The position numbers and the translations under genes were made by a program. This document shows positions 8,947 to 17,749 of a stretch of 64,000 nucleotides of DNA, piece by piece. The stretch is from JAWVFK01 sp033856175 (GTDB lineage: Bacteria; Actinomycetota; Thermoleophilia; Solirubrobacterales; 70-9). The notes under the pieces are model-generated. The model did no database searches. It had not been told where the DNA came from and saw only the letters and a list, made by a program, of their open reading frames with translations. The stretch is taken from the NCBI GenBank assembly GCA_033856175.1, contig JAWVFK010000027.1, positions 89,745-153,744 on the forward strand. Reading direction: 5' to 3'. Position 1 is the first letter of the stretch, and each line of letters opens with the position of its first letter.

Positions 8947-9753
8947 CTAGGCGGCGCTGACGGCCGCGCGCATCGCCTCGAGCGGCGGCTCCAGCCCGGT
9001 CCAGATCTCGAGCGAAGCGGCCCCCTGGCGAACGAGGATCTCGCGCCCGTCGACGAGCTCCGCGCCAGCACGGCGGGCGGCGCCGACGAGCTCTGTCTCG
9101 CCGTCGCCATAGACGAGATCGACGACGGTCTGGCCGGGGCGAAAGCGGTCCGGATCGAGGGGCAGATCGCCGAGCTCGACGCCGCTGCCCGGCAGGCCGG
9201 CGGTCGTGCAGTTGACGATCAGCTCGAAGTCGCCGCGGGCCGCCTGCTCGGCGTCGATCGGCGTGCCGCCGAGCTCGTCGGTGAGCTCGTCCGCCCGAGC
9301 GCCGGTCCGGTTCCAGACCGAGACCTCGGCGCCCCGATCGACGAGCGCCCAGACGACTGCGCGGGCGCTGCCGCCGGCGCCGAGGACGAGGGCGCGGGCG
9401 CCGCTCGGGTCGCCCGGTAGCGCCGCCAGGAAGCCGGCCGCGTCGGTGTTCTCGGCGCCAATGCCTTCGCCGTCGAAGACGAGCACGTTGGCGGCGCCGA
9501 TCGCGGCGGCGGCTGCGCCGGCGCGGTCGGCCAGCCCCAGGGCGGCGAGCTTGTGGGGAACGGTGACGTTGACGCCCGCGAAGCCCTCGGCCGGCAGCGC
9601 CGCCACCCGCCCTGCGAAGTCCTCCGGCGCCACGTCGATCGCCTCGTAGCTCCACTCGCCGGCGATCCCGAGCGCCTCGAAGGCGGCCGTCTGCATGATC
9701 GGCGAGAGCGAGTGCGCGACCGGGTGGCCGAGCACGGCGAGGCGGCGGGACAT
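8947..9753 (-). CDS. aroE: Shikimate dehydrogenase (NADP+)
   Basis: A 268-residue enzyme reducing 3-dehydroshikimate to shikimate. The substrate domain has SLSPIMQTAAFEALG, VTVPHK with the catalytic Lys, and AENTDAAGF with the catalytic Asp. The nucleotide domain has LGAGGSARAV near residue 125, followed by VWNRTGARADEL, where the NR-T sequence is typical of NADP preference. The start ATG at 9751-9753 is chosen from the family pattern MSRRLAVLGHPVAHSLSP. It lies 16 nt after mltG, consistent with one leftward operon. Confidence 0.94.
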   Translation of the reverse strand: MSRRLAVLGHPVAHSLSPIMQTAAFEALGIAGEWSYEAIDVAPEDFAGRVAALPAEGFAGVNVTVPHKLAALGLADRAGAAAAAIGAANVLVFDGEGIGAENTDAAGFLAALPGDPSGARALVLGAGGSARAVVWALVDRGAEVSVWNRTGARADELTDELGGTPIDAEQAARGDFELIVNCTTAGLPGSGVELGDLPLDPDRFRPGQTVVDLVYGDGETELVGAARRAGAELVDGREILVRQGAASLEIWTGLEPPLEAMRAAVSAA

Positions 9754-9769
9754 CGGCCGGGCTCCCGGC

Positions 9770-11200
9770 TCAGCCGCAGCGGGTCGGCGATTTGCCTCCC
9801 GCCGCCTGGCGGGCGCGGTTGTAGCGGGCGACGAGCCGGTTGAACTCGCCGATGTTGTTGGCAAACGAGTGCTCGCCGCAGCTGCCGGGCTTGACGACGT
9901 AGAAGAGGTAGCGGACGCGCGCCGGCTTGGCGGCGGCGCGGATCGAAGCGATGCCGGGGTTGCCGATCGGCCCCGGCGGCAGGCCGGCGAACTTGCGCGT
10001 GTTGTAGGGCGAGCTCGAGGCGAGCTCGCTCTGCTTCAGCGGCGTGTCGAAGTTGCCGACGGCGTAGCGAACGGTCGCGTCGATGCCCAGCGGGATGTGC
10101 TGGTGGAGACGGTTGTAGATCACCGCCGCGACCAGCGGGCGCTCCTTCGGCACCTGGACCTCGCGCTCGACCATCGAGGCGATCGTCAGCACGTCGTAGG
10201 TCGTCAGGTTCTTCTTGCGCGCGTAGCGCATGTTGACCTTGGCGATGCTCTGCTTGAAGGCACCGATCTGCTGGGCGACGAGATCGGCGGCGGTCGCCCT
10301 GGGCTTGAGCGTGTAGGTCGCCGGGAAGAGGAAGCCCTCGAGGCTCTTCGCCCGCTTGCCGCCGTAGCGCTTGGGGTTCAGCAGCTTGGAGGACTCGCTC
10401 GCCCGCATGTAGTTGCCGCGCAGCCCATCCCGGTTGACGATCTGGGCGATCTGCTGGCGGCTGTCGCCTTCGGGGATGACGACGGTGATCGTCTTCGTCG
10501 GCACGGCCACCACGTGCTTGCCGGCGAGGGCGTCGATCGCGGCGCCGTAGCTCATGTCCCTGGCGAGCGTGTAGCGCCCGGCCTGGATATCGCTCGACTT
10601 GCCGGAGAGGCGAAGGCGCAGCTGGAAGAGGCTGCCGTTGGCGATCACGCCCTGCTCGTCGAGGATGTCGGCGACCCGGCTGGCGTTGGCGCCCTTGGGG
10701 ATCATCACGACGACGCTGCCCGAGCCGCGGCCGTGGAATGGCTGGAACAGCAGCACGAGGAAGGCGGCGATCAGCAGGACCACCAGCGCGAGGACGATCC
10801 GCGGGCCGCGGGGGTGCTTGGGGCCCGTTGGCTCGGCAGGCACGGCAGGCACGACCGCCTCGGCCCGCTCGGCCCGCTCCCTGCGGGGACGGCGCAGCCG
10901 TTCGCGCGCCGCGGCGAGGCCGCCCGCGAGCGCCTCGCCCCGGCCGCTGAGCGGGTTGGAGATCTCACGCCTCGGCTTCGGGGGTGCGGGCTGGGGCCGC
11001 GACGCCGCCGGCTGCTCGGGGACGGGTGCCTGCGGCGGCGGGGGCGGCTGCTGGGGTTGAGGCTGCTCCCTCTGCTGTTGCCGTTGCTGCTGCTCGCGGC
11101 GGCGCTCCTCGCGCTCGCGGCGGCGGCGCTCGCGCTCGATCGACTCGGGATCGGTGCGGCCGAACTCGTCGGAAGGCGGATCGAGGTTCTGCTCAGTCAT
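9770..11200 (-). CDS. mltG: Endolytic murein transglycosylase MltG (YceG-like)
   Basis: A 476-residue membrane-anchored lytic transglycosylase thought to cleave nascent glycan strands and set their length. The first 130 residues are a cytoplasmic low-complexity Arg/Glu/Gln/Pro-rich region. One transmembrane helix (ALVVLLIAAFLVLLF) lies near residue 140. The extracellular part starts with a LysM-like subdomain. The YceG domain follows, with ASMVEREVQVPKERPLVAAV, whose first Glu corresponds to the catalytic residue, then YNRLHQHIPLGIDATVRYA and GLPPGPIGNPG. It overlaps ruvX by 8 nt. Confidence 0.93.
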   Translation of the reverse strand: MTEQNLDPPSDEFGRTDPESIERERRRREREERRREQQQRQQQREQPQPQQPPPPPQAPVPEQPAASRPQPAPPKPRREISNPLSGRGEALAGGLAAARERLRRPRRERAERAEAVVPAVPAEPTGPKHPRGPRIVLALVVLLIAAFLVLLFQPFHGRGSGSVVVMIPKGANASRVADILDEQGVIANGSLFQLRLRLSGKSSDIQAGRYTLARDMSYGAAIDALAGKHVVAVPTKTITVVIPEGDSRQQIAQIVNRDGLRGNYMRASESSKLLNPKRYGGKRAKSLEGFLFPATYTLKPRATAADLVAQQIGAFKQSIAKVNMRYARKKNLTTYDVLTIASMVEREVQVPKERPLVAAVIYNRLHQHIPLGIDATVRYAVGNFDTPLKQSELASSSPYNTRKFAGLPPGPIGNPGIASIRAAAKPARVRYLFYVVKPGSCGEHSFANNIGEFNRLVARYNRARQAAGGKSPTRCG

Positions 11201-11606
11201 CGCCTTTGGCCTCCCGGGCCCGCCGGGCCGCCTGGGCCTCCAGATACGCCTCGAGCAGGTGCGCCGCCGCCAGCGAGTCCTCGGCCGCGACGGCGCCGTC
11301 GCGCGCCGTGCGCTCGGCCTGGCGCGTCGTGAAGCGCTCGTCGTGGGTCTCCAGCGGAACGTCGAGCAACCGTTCGAGCTCGCGGCAGAACTCGCGGGTG
11401 ACGGCGGCCTGCGGCCCCTCGCCGCCGCCGAGGCTGATCGGCATCCCCACCACCACTAGCTCGACCTCGTGGCGCTCGACGAGCTCCGCCACCGCCTTCG
11501 CCTCGGGCGGCTCGAGAGCAGGTAACGGCGTGGCGATCGTCCCCGTCGGGTCCGAGATCGCGCAGCCGCAGCGGGCGCTGCCGTAGTCCAGGGCGAGGAT
11601 TCGCAT
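11193..11606 (-). CDS. ruvX: Putative pre-16S rRNA nuclease / Holliday junction resolvase YqgF
   Basis: A 137-residue RNase H-fold nuclease. The N-terminal LALDYGSARCGCAISD carries the first catalytic Asp, VVVGMPISLGGGEGPQA is the family loop, ETHDERFTTRQAE carries the Glu, and AAEDSLAAAHLLEAYLE holds the last acidic residue near residue 110. Homologues process the 5' end of 16S rRNA. The order alaS-ruvX-mltG-aroE is conserved in many Gram-positive genomes, and here the genes nearly abut, so one transcript is likely. Confidence 0.92.
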   Translation of the reverse strand: MRILALDYGSARCGCAISDPTGTIATPLPALEPPEAKAVAELVERHEVELVVVGMPISLGGGEGPQAAVTREFCRELERLLDVPLETHDERFTTRQAERTARDGAVAAEDSLAAAHLLEAYLEAQAARRAREAKGDD

Positions 11607-11622
11607 CGAGCAAGCACGGAGC

Positions 11623-14271
11623 TTATGCGGCGAGCTCGTCTTCGATCATCCCGCGCGCGAGCTCGAGCGCCTCGCCGAGGCGCGACGGGTCCTTGCCGCC
11701 GGCCTGGGCGGCGTTCTCGCGGCCACCGCCGCCACCGCCGACGAGCTCAGCGGCCTTGCGAACGACGTCCACCGCCGAGAGGCCACGCTCGACCGCCTCG
11801 GGGCTGAACAGCGCGACGATGCCGACGCGGCCGTCGCTAGCGCCACCCAGGACGACCGCCGAGGGGCCGAGGCCGGCGCCGACTCGATTGGCCAGAGCGA
11901 GCAGCTCGCGCTGGTCGGCGAGGTCCGTCGCCTCGGCGAGGACGGCGATGCCTGACGCATCGGTCGCCTTGGCGGCTAGACCCTCGGCGAGCTCGGCGGC
12001 GCCGGCGGCGCCGGCCTTGCGCGCCTGGCGCTCGAGCTCGGCCAGCCGCTCGGCGGCGCGACGGGCCCCCGCGGCGGGATCGTCCGGCGAGCCGAGCAGC
12101 GTCCCGGCCTCGTCGTGGGCAGCGGCGCGCTGGCGGAAGTAGTCGATCGCCGCCGGGCCGGTGAGCGCCTCGACGCGGCGGACGTTGGCCGCGCTCGAGC
12201 CCTCCGAGACGAGGGCGAAGATGCCGATCTCGGCGGTGTTGGCGACGTGGGTGCCGCCGCAGAGCTCGCGCGAGACCTCCTCGACCTCGACCACCCGCAC
12301 CCACTCGCCGTACTTCTCGCCGAACAGCGCCATCGCACCGAGGCGCTCGGCCTCCGAGCGGTCCATCTGGATCGCCCGCACGGGAAGGCTGTCGCCGATC
12401 CAGCCGTTGACCCGCTCCTCGATCGCGCTGACGTCCGTCGGGTCGAGCGCGGCGCCGTGGGTGAAATCGAAGCGCAGCTTGTCGGGCCGCACGGCCGAGC
12501 CGGCCTGGCGCACATGGGTGCCGAGCCGCTCGCGCAGCGCCGCGTGCAGCAGGTGGGTCGCCGTGTGGTTGCGCATCGTCGCGTGGCGCGAGCGCCGCTC
12601 GACCTCCGCGTCCACCACCGCTCCGGGCTCGATCTCACCCGAGGCGAGCTCGACCGAGAGCGCCTGGTCGTCGCCGACGCGGTAGACGTCGAGCACGCGG
12701 GCCTCGACGCCGTTGACGCGCAGCACCCCGGAGTCGGCCACCTGGCCGCCGCCCTCGGCGTAGAAGGGGCTGTCCTCGAGCTTGACGAGCTGGCGCTGGC
12801 CCTTGCGGGCGTCCCCCTCGGCCGAGTCGCCGGCAGCCGCGGCGACGCTGGTGCTTGCCCGCAGGGTCTCGTAGCCGACGAAGCGGGTCGGCGGCGCGCT
12901 CGCGGCGAAGCCGATGACGGTGGCGTGGCGATCCTCGGCTCCGTGCGCGGTCGCGCTGCCGACACGGGCGCGCTGGCGCTGCTCCTCCATCAGCTCCTCG
13001 AAGCCCTGGTCGTCGACCGCCAGGCCCTGCTCCGCCAACAGCTCCTTGGTCAGGTCGTAGGGAAAGCCGTAGGTGTCGTGGAGCTTGAACGCCTCGGCCG
13101 CGTCGATCCACGAGGTCTCGCGCTCTTTGGCCTCGGTGACCAGCTGGCCGAGCAGCTCGATGCCTCGGTCGAGGGTGCGGCCGAAGCTCTCCTCCTCGTC
13201 GCGAACCCAGCGCAGGATCGTCTCGCGCTCGCGGCCAAGCTCCGGGTAGACGGGGCTCATCGCCTCGATCACGCGCTCGGCGAAGCGCTCGAGGTAGGGC
13301 GAGTCCAGCTCGAGCACCCGGCCCTGCTGGATCGCCCGCCGCATCACCCGGCGCAGGATGTAGCCACGGTCCTCGTTCGAGGGGACGACGCCGTCGGCGA
13401 TCAGGAAGGTCATGCCGCGGGTGTGGTCGGCGAGGATCCGCACGGCCCGGGTCGTGGCGTCGTCGGCGTCGCGCCTGCGCCCGGACAGCTGCTCGGCCAG
13501 CTCGACCAGCGGCAGGAAGGGGTCGGCCTCGTAGACCGACGGCGCGTCCTGCTGGATCGCCGCCATCCGCTCGACGCCGAGGCCGGTGTCGATGTTCTTG
13601 CTCGGCAGCTCGGTGAGGCTGCCGTCCTCGTGGAGGTCGTAGGTCATGAAGACGTGGTTCCAGTACTCGAGGTAGCGCTCGCCGTCATCGCCGGGGCGCT
13701 CGTCGCCGCCGCCGAAGGCCTCGCCGCGGTCGTAGTACATCTCCGAGCAGGGACCGCTGGGCCCGGTCGGGCCCGCCTGCCAGAAGTTCTCCGAACGAGG
13801 CAACCGGACGATGCGCTCGTCGGGCACGCCTAGCGCACGCCAGTAGCCGATCGCCTGCTCGTCGGGGCCGAGGCCCAGCTCCTCGTCGCCGGCGAAGACG
13901 GTCACCCAGATGCGCTCGGGGTCGAAGCCGAAGCCGTCGGTCGAGAGCTCCCAACCGAACGCGATCGCGTCCTCGGCGAAGTAGTCGCCGAAGCTGAAGT
14001 TGCCGAGCATCTCGAAGAACGTCAGGTGGCGGGCGGTTGAGCCGACCTGCTCGATGTCGGTCGTGCGGAAGCACTTCTGGCAGGAGGTCAGCCGCCTGGC
14101 CGGCGGCGTCTCCTGGCCGAGGAAGTAGGGCTTGAACGGCTGCATGCCGGCCGTCGTCAGCAGGACGGAGGGATCGTGGGCAGAGGGGACCAGCGACGCC
14201 GAGGGCACGCGCTTGTGGCCCTTGCTCTCGAAGAACGAGAGGTAGGTCTCGCGGATCTCGGCCGAGTTCAT
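11623..14271 (-). CDS. alaS: Alanyl-tRNA synthetase
   Basis: A class II synthetase of 882 residues, the normal bacterial length. The catalytic core starts with EIRETYLSFFESKGHKRVPSAS and contains LTTAGMQPFKPYFLG and TSCQKCFRTTDIEQVG. The editing domain carries the zinc ligands in RNHTATHLLHAALRE and CGGTHV. The C-terminal C-Ala domain includes a Gly-rich GGGGGGRENAAQAGG segment near the end, as in other AlaRS. It charges tRNA-Ala and edits mischarged Ser and Gly. It lies 28 bp downstream of the mnmA fusion gene and 16 bp upstream of ruvX. Confidence 0.97.
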   Translation of the reverse strand: MNSAEIRETYLSFFESKGHKRVPSASLVPSAHDPSVLLTTAGMQPFKPYFLGQETPPARRLTSCQKCFRTTDIEQVGSTARHLTFFEMLGNFSFGDYFAEDAIAFGWELSTDGFGFDPERIWVTVFAGDEELGLGPDEQAIGYWRALGVPDERIVRLPRSENFWQAGPTGPSGPCSEMYYDRGEAFGGGDERPGDDGERYLEYWNHVFMTYDLHEDGSLTELPSKNIDTGLGVERMAAIQQDAPSVYEADPFLPLVELAEQLSGRRRDADDATTRAVRILADHTRGMTFLIADGVVPSNEDRGYILRRVMRRAIQQGRVLELDSPYLERFAERVIEAMSPVYPELGRERETILRWVRDEEESFGRTLDRGIELLGQLVTEAKERETSWIDAAEAFKLHDTYGFPYDLTKELLAEQGLAVDDQGFEELMEEQRQRARVGSATAHGAEDRHATVIGFAASAPPTRFVGYETLRASTSVAAAAGDSAEGDARKGQRQLVKLEDSPFYAEGGGQVADSGVLRVNGVEARVLDVYRVGDDQALSVELASGEIEPGAVVDAEVERRSRHATMRNHTATHLLHAALRERLGTHVRQAGSAVRPDKLRFDFTHGAALDPTDVSAIEERVNGWIGDSLPVRAIQMDRSEAERLGAMALFGEKYGEWVRVVEVEEVSRELCGGTHVANTAEIGIFALVSEGSSAANVRRVEALTGPAAIDYFRQRAAAHDEAGTLLGSPDDPAAGARRAAERLAELERQARKAGAAGAAELAEGLAAKATDASGIAVLAEATDLADQRELLALANRVGAGLGPSAVVLGGASDGRVGIVALFSPEAVERGLSAVDVVRKAAELVGGGGGGRENAAQAGGKDPSRLGEALELARGMIEDELAA

Positions 14272-14299
14272 CGGCGCAGTCTAAGTAGCGACCGCCGGC

Positions 14300-15742
14300 C
14301 TACGCCGTGCCGGCGATGGTCGCGCGGCCGACGATCAGCTCGCCGTCCATCAGCGCCGCCGTCTGGCCGGGGGCAACGCCGTAGACCGGCTCGCTCAGCT
14401 CGAGCTCGAGCTCGTCTTGGCTGGAGCTGGCGCGGATGCTGCAGCCGATCGGCCGCGAGCGGTAGCGCAGCCGCACCGAGTCGATCCGCGCCGGGCCGCG
14501 GTGCAGGACCGCCCCGCGCAGCCGGACGCGGCTGGCCGCCAGCTCCTCGCGAGGGCCGGCGACGACGCGGTTGGCGGCGGCGTCGGTGGCGAGCACGTAG
14601 AGCGGCTCGGCGGCGGCGATGCCGAGGCCGCGGCGCTGGCCGACGGTGAACTCGTGGTGGCCGGAGTGGGAACCCAGCCGGCGGCCGAGCGAATCGACGA
14701 TCTCGCCGGGGCGCTCGCCGAGATCGGCGTTGCGGCGCAGGAAGGCGCGCTTGCCCTCGCCGGCGAGGAAGCAGAGGTCCTGGCTGTCGGGCTTGGAGGC
14801 GACGCTCAAGCCGGCGGCCGCGGCGATCCGTCGCACCTCCGGCTTGCGCAGGTCGGCGAGCGGGAAGCGCAGCCGGCCCAGCGAGGCCGGGCTAAGCCCG
14901 GAGAGCATGTAGCTCTGATCCTTGGCGCCGTCGCTGGCCGCCATCAGCAGCGGCCCGTCAGCGTCGACGGCGATCCGCGCGTAGTGGCCGGTCGCCAGCG
15001 CCGCGGCGCCGAGCCGGTCGGCGAGATCGATCATCGCGTCGATCCGCAGCTCGCCGTTGCAGAGCACGCAGGGGTTGGGCGTCTCCCCCGCCGCATGGCC
15101 GGCGAGGAAGGGGGCGACGACGCCGGCGCGGAAGCGCTGCTCGAGATCGAGCGTCAGGTGGGGAATGTCGAGCGAGTGGGCCAGCGCGCGGGCGCTCCGC
15201 ACCGCCTCCGGCGAGCAGCAGCTGCGATCGCCGTCGTTGCGCTCGTCGGCCCAGAGCTTCAGCGTCACGCCGAGGACCTCACGACCGGCCTCGCGCTCGC
15301 GCAGCGCCGCGACGGCGCTGTCGACGCCGCCGCTCATCGCCACGAGCACGCGGTCGGGCGAGGGCGCCGCCAGCAGGGTGTCGCTTGCCGCCAGGCCGGC
15401 GAGGGCACGATGCATCGCGTCGGCGGCAAGCTCCGCGGCGTGCAGGCGCGCCGGCGGCAGGCCGCCCAGCTCAGCGGCGATCTCGGCGGCGCCGATCCGC
15501 GCGACCTCGATCGCCGGTCGGCCCTCAGCGAGCGCAGCGGCGGCGGCAGCAGCCGCCTCGACGGCGCCACAGCCCGAGGCCTCGAAGCTCACCGTGGCGA
15601 TCCGTCCGCCCTCGGCGAGCAGCGAGACTCGGACCAGGTCGCCGCAGGCCGCCCCCCCGGCCGAGCCGCTGAAAGCACCGGTTGGCTCAGGCCCGCGCCG
15701 GGAGCCGTCGGCGAGGTAGTGCTCGAATGCTTCGCGGTCCAC
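14300..15742 (-). CDS. mnmA: NifU/IscU-like scaffold domain fused to tRNA 2-thiouridine synthase MnmA
   Basis: A 480-residue fusion. Residues 1 to about 115 match an IscU/NifU-type Fe-S scaffold: AACGD at 32-36, FEASGCGA near 53-60, and ELGGLPPARLHAAELAADAMHRAL near 90-113. Two scaffold cysteines and the Asp are kept, but the third Cys, normally next to the His of the KIHC region, is Ala (RLHAAEL). From about 128 comes MnmA: the PP-loop VAMSGGVDSAVAA, the ATP-binding middle, NPCVLCN and SQDLCF with the two catalytic cysteines, and KDQSYMLSGL. MnmA thiolates U34 of the tRNAs for Gln, Lys and Glu. The start is GTG at 15740-15742. The fusion suggests direct supply of a cluster or sulfur to the thiolase; this is an inference. 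Confidence 0.9.
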   Translation of the reverse strand: MDREAFEHYLADGSRRGPEPTGAFSGSAGGAACGDLVRVSLLAEGGRIATVSFEASGCGAVEAAAAAAAALAEGRPAIEVARIGAAEIAAELGGLPPARLHAAELAADAMHRALAGLAASDTLLAAPSPDRVLVAMSGGVDSAVAALREREAGREVLGVTLKLWADERNDGDRSCCSPEAVRSARALAHSLDIPHLTLDLEQRFRAGVVAPFLAGHAAGETPNPCVLCNGELRIDAMIDLADRLGAAALATGHYARIAVDADGPLLMAASDGAKDQSYMLSGLSPASLGRLRFPLADLRKPEVRRIAAAAGLSVASKPDSQDLCFLAGEGKRAFLRRNADLGERPGEIVDSLGRRLGSHSGHHEFTVGQRRGLGIAAAEPLYVLATDAAANRVVAGPREELAASRVRLRGAVLHRGPARIDSVRLRYRSRPIGCSIRASSSQDELELELSEPVYGVAPGQTAALMDGELIVGRATIAGTA

Positions 15743-15961
15743 TTAAAAGGCTCCAGTCTGCCGACGCCGCCCGGCTTGAGAACCCGTATGCAACAGGTGG
15801 GGGTCTATCTCGGGGCTTTCTAGGGCCCTTCGAACCCGACCTCCAAGCCGACTGTGTTGGCTCACATTAGAGCGGCTATCGCACAGACTCGAGCCTGGGT
15901 TCAGCCTACACCTCTGCGCCACGGATTCGCAAGATCTGGCCAAGCTGACGAGCCCGCCGGC

Positions 15962-17749
15962 TCAGGGCTTGGCGCGGCGCTGGAGGCCGAGCTCGCGCAG
16001 CTGGGCTTCGTCGACCGGGGCGGGCGCGCCGGTCAGCGGGTCGGCGCCCGAAGCGCTCTTGGGAAAGGCGATGACGTCACGGATCGAATCGACCCCGTGG
16101 GCAAGGGCGACCATCCGATCGAGCCCGTAGGCGATGCCGCCGTGCGGCGGCGCGCCGTAGCGCAGCGCGTCGAGCAGGAAGCCGAAACGGTCCTCGGCCT
16201 CCACGGCGCCGATGCCGATCGCCTCGAAGGCCTGGCGCTGGACGTCCGGGCGGTTGATACGGATCGAGCCGCCGCCGATCTCGACGCCGTTCCAGACGAT
16301 GTCGTAGGCGAGCGCTCGCGCCGCGCCCGGGTCGGCGGGGTCGAGCTCGCCCTCAGGCTGGGTGAAGGGATGGTGCAGGGGGTCCCAGCGATCCTCGTCG
16401 GCGTTCCACTCGAACAGCGGCCAGTCGATCACCCAGGCGAGCTCGTTGACACCCTCGGGGATCAGCTCGAAACGCGCGCCCAGCCGCTCGCGCAGCAGCC
16501 CGAGCACGCGGTAGGCGGCCTTGCGCTCGTCGGCGACCAGCAGCAGCAGGTCGCCCTCGCTCGCAGCCAGCTGCTCGCTCATCGCCTCGATCTCCTGCGG
16601 CGAGAGGAACTTGGCGATCGGCGAGCGCCAGCCCGGCTCACCGCTCTCGCGGAAGGCCCAAACCAGGCCTTTCGCGCCGAGATCCTGAGCCTCGCCGATC
16701 AGCCCGTCGAGCTCGGCCCGCGAGAGCTCGCGCTTGCCGGCGTTGAGGCCCAGCACGGCGCCGCCGCTGTCGATGACGCCGCCGAAGGCCTTGAACTCGG
16801 TGCCGCGCAGGACCTCGGTCAGGTCGCGCAGCTGGAGCCCGAAGCGGGTGTCGGGGGCGTCGCTGCCGTAGCGCGAGATCGCCTCGTCGTAGGAGATACG
16901 CGGCAGCGGCAGGCTGACCTCGATGCCGGCGGTGCCGAGGACGTGAGCGAGCAGGCGCTCATTGGCGTCGAGCACGTCCTCGACGCCGACGAACGACATC
17001 TCGATGTCGAGCTGGGTGAAGTCCGGCTGGCGGTCGGCGCGCTGGTCCTCGTCGCGGAAGCAGCGAACGATCTGGAAATAGCGCTCGAAGCCGGCGACCA
17101 TCAGCAGCTGCTTGAAGAGCTGGGGCGACTGCGGCAGCGCGTAGAAGGAGCCCTGCTGGAGCCGGCTCGGGACGAGGAAGTCGCGCGCGCCCTCCGGGGT
17201 CGAGCGCGAGAGCATCGGCGTCTCGATCTCGAGGAACCCCTCGCCGGCGAGGAACTCGCGCATCGCCGTCGTCATCCGGTGGCGGAGGACGATCGCGTCG
17301 CGCATCCGCTCGCGGCGGAGGTCGAGGTAGCGGTGGCGCAGCCGCGTCTCCTCGCCGACCTCACCCGAGAAGCTCTCGATCTCGAACGGCGGCGTCTCGG
17401 CGTCGGCCAGCAGCTCGGCGGCGGCGACGCGGACCTCGAAGGCGCCGGTAGGAATCTCGCTGTTGACCGTCTCCTCAGAGCGGCGGACGACCTTGCCCGC
17501 GACGCTGATGACGTCCTCGGCGCGCAACCTGTGGCCAAGCTCGTGCGCATCCCCTGCCTCGTCGGGGTTGAAGACGAGCTGGACGAGGCCGGTGCGGTCG
17601 CGCAGGTCGATGAAGACGAGGCCGCCGTGATCGCGGCGGCGATGAACCCAGCCGGCGAGGCGGACGTCGGCGTCGACGCGGTCCTCGAGCACCTGACCGC
17701 ACCAGCTGTCGCGGTAGCCGTTCGGCCGCGGCGGTGGAAGCTCAGTCAT
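15962..17749 (-). CDS. aspS: Aspartyl-tRNA synthetase
   Basis: A 595-residue bacterial-type class IIb synthetase. It has an N-terminal OB anticodon-binding domain (ADVRLAGWVHRRRDHGGLVFIDLRDRTG, about 27-55), motif 2 (RYFQIVRCFRDEDQRADRQPDFTQLD) and a motif 3 region (GGIAYGLDRMVALAHG). The bacterial GAD insertion lies between about 290 and 410. Whether it is discriminating or also charges tRNA-Asn cannot be read reliably. It overlaps hisS by 8 nt, so the two synthetases are co-transcribed and probably translationally coupled. Confidence 0.96.
   Translation of the reverse strand: MTELPPPRPNGYRDSWCGQVLEDRVDADVRLAGWVHRRRDHGGLVFIDLRDRTGLVQLVFNPDEAGDAHELGHRLRAEDVISVAGKVVRRSEETVNSEIPTGAFEVRVAAAELLADAETPPFEIESFSGEVGEETRLRHRYLDLRRERMRDAIVLRHRMTTAMREFLAGEGFLEIETPMLSRSTPEGARDFLVPSRLQQGSFYALPQSPQLFKQLLMVAGFERYFQIVRCFRDEDQRADRQPDFTQLDIEMSFVGVEDVLDANERLLAHVLGTAGIEVSLPLPRISYDEAISRYGSDAPDTRFGLQLRDLTEVLRGTEFKAFGGVIDSGGAVLGLNAGKRELSRAELDGLIGEAQDLGAKGLVWAFRESGEPGWRSPIAKFLSPQEIEAMSEQLAASEGDLLLLVADERKAAYRVLGLLRERLGARFELIPEGVNELAWVIDWPLFEWNADEDRWDPLHHPFTQPEGELDPADPGAARALAYDIVWNGVEIGGGSIRINRPDVQRQAFEAIGIGAVEAEDRFGFLLDALRYGAPPHGGIAYGLDRMVALAHGVDSIRDVIAFPKSASGADPLTGAPAPVDEAQLRELGLQRRAKP

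Noticed and set aside
8852..9655. N-terminal extension of aroC in the same frame
   Set aside because: Overlaps aroE and is Arg-rich without similarity; the chorismate synthase N-terminus starts at 8851.
15743..15961. 66-codon minus frame in the mnmA-aspS gap
   Set aside because: No Shine-Dalgarno, no family pattern, and it abuts the mnmA start; I see no RNA gene or clear terminator in this 219-bp gap either.
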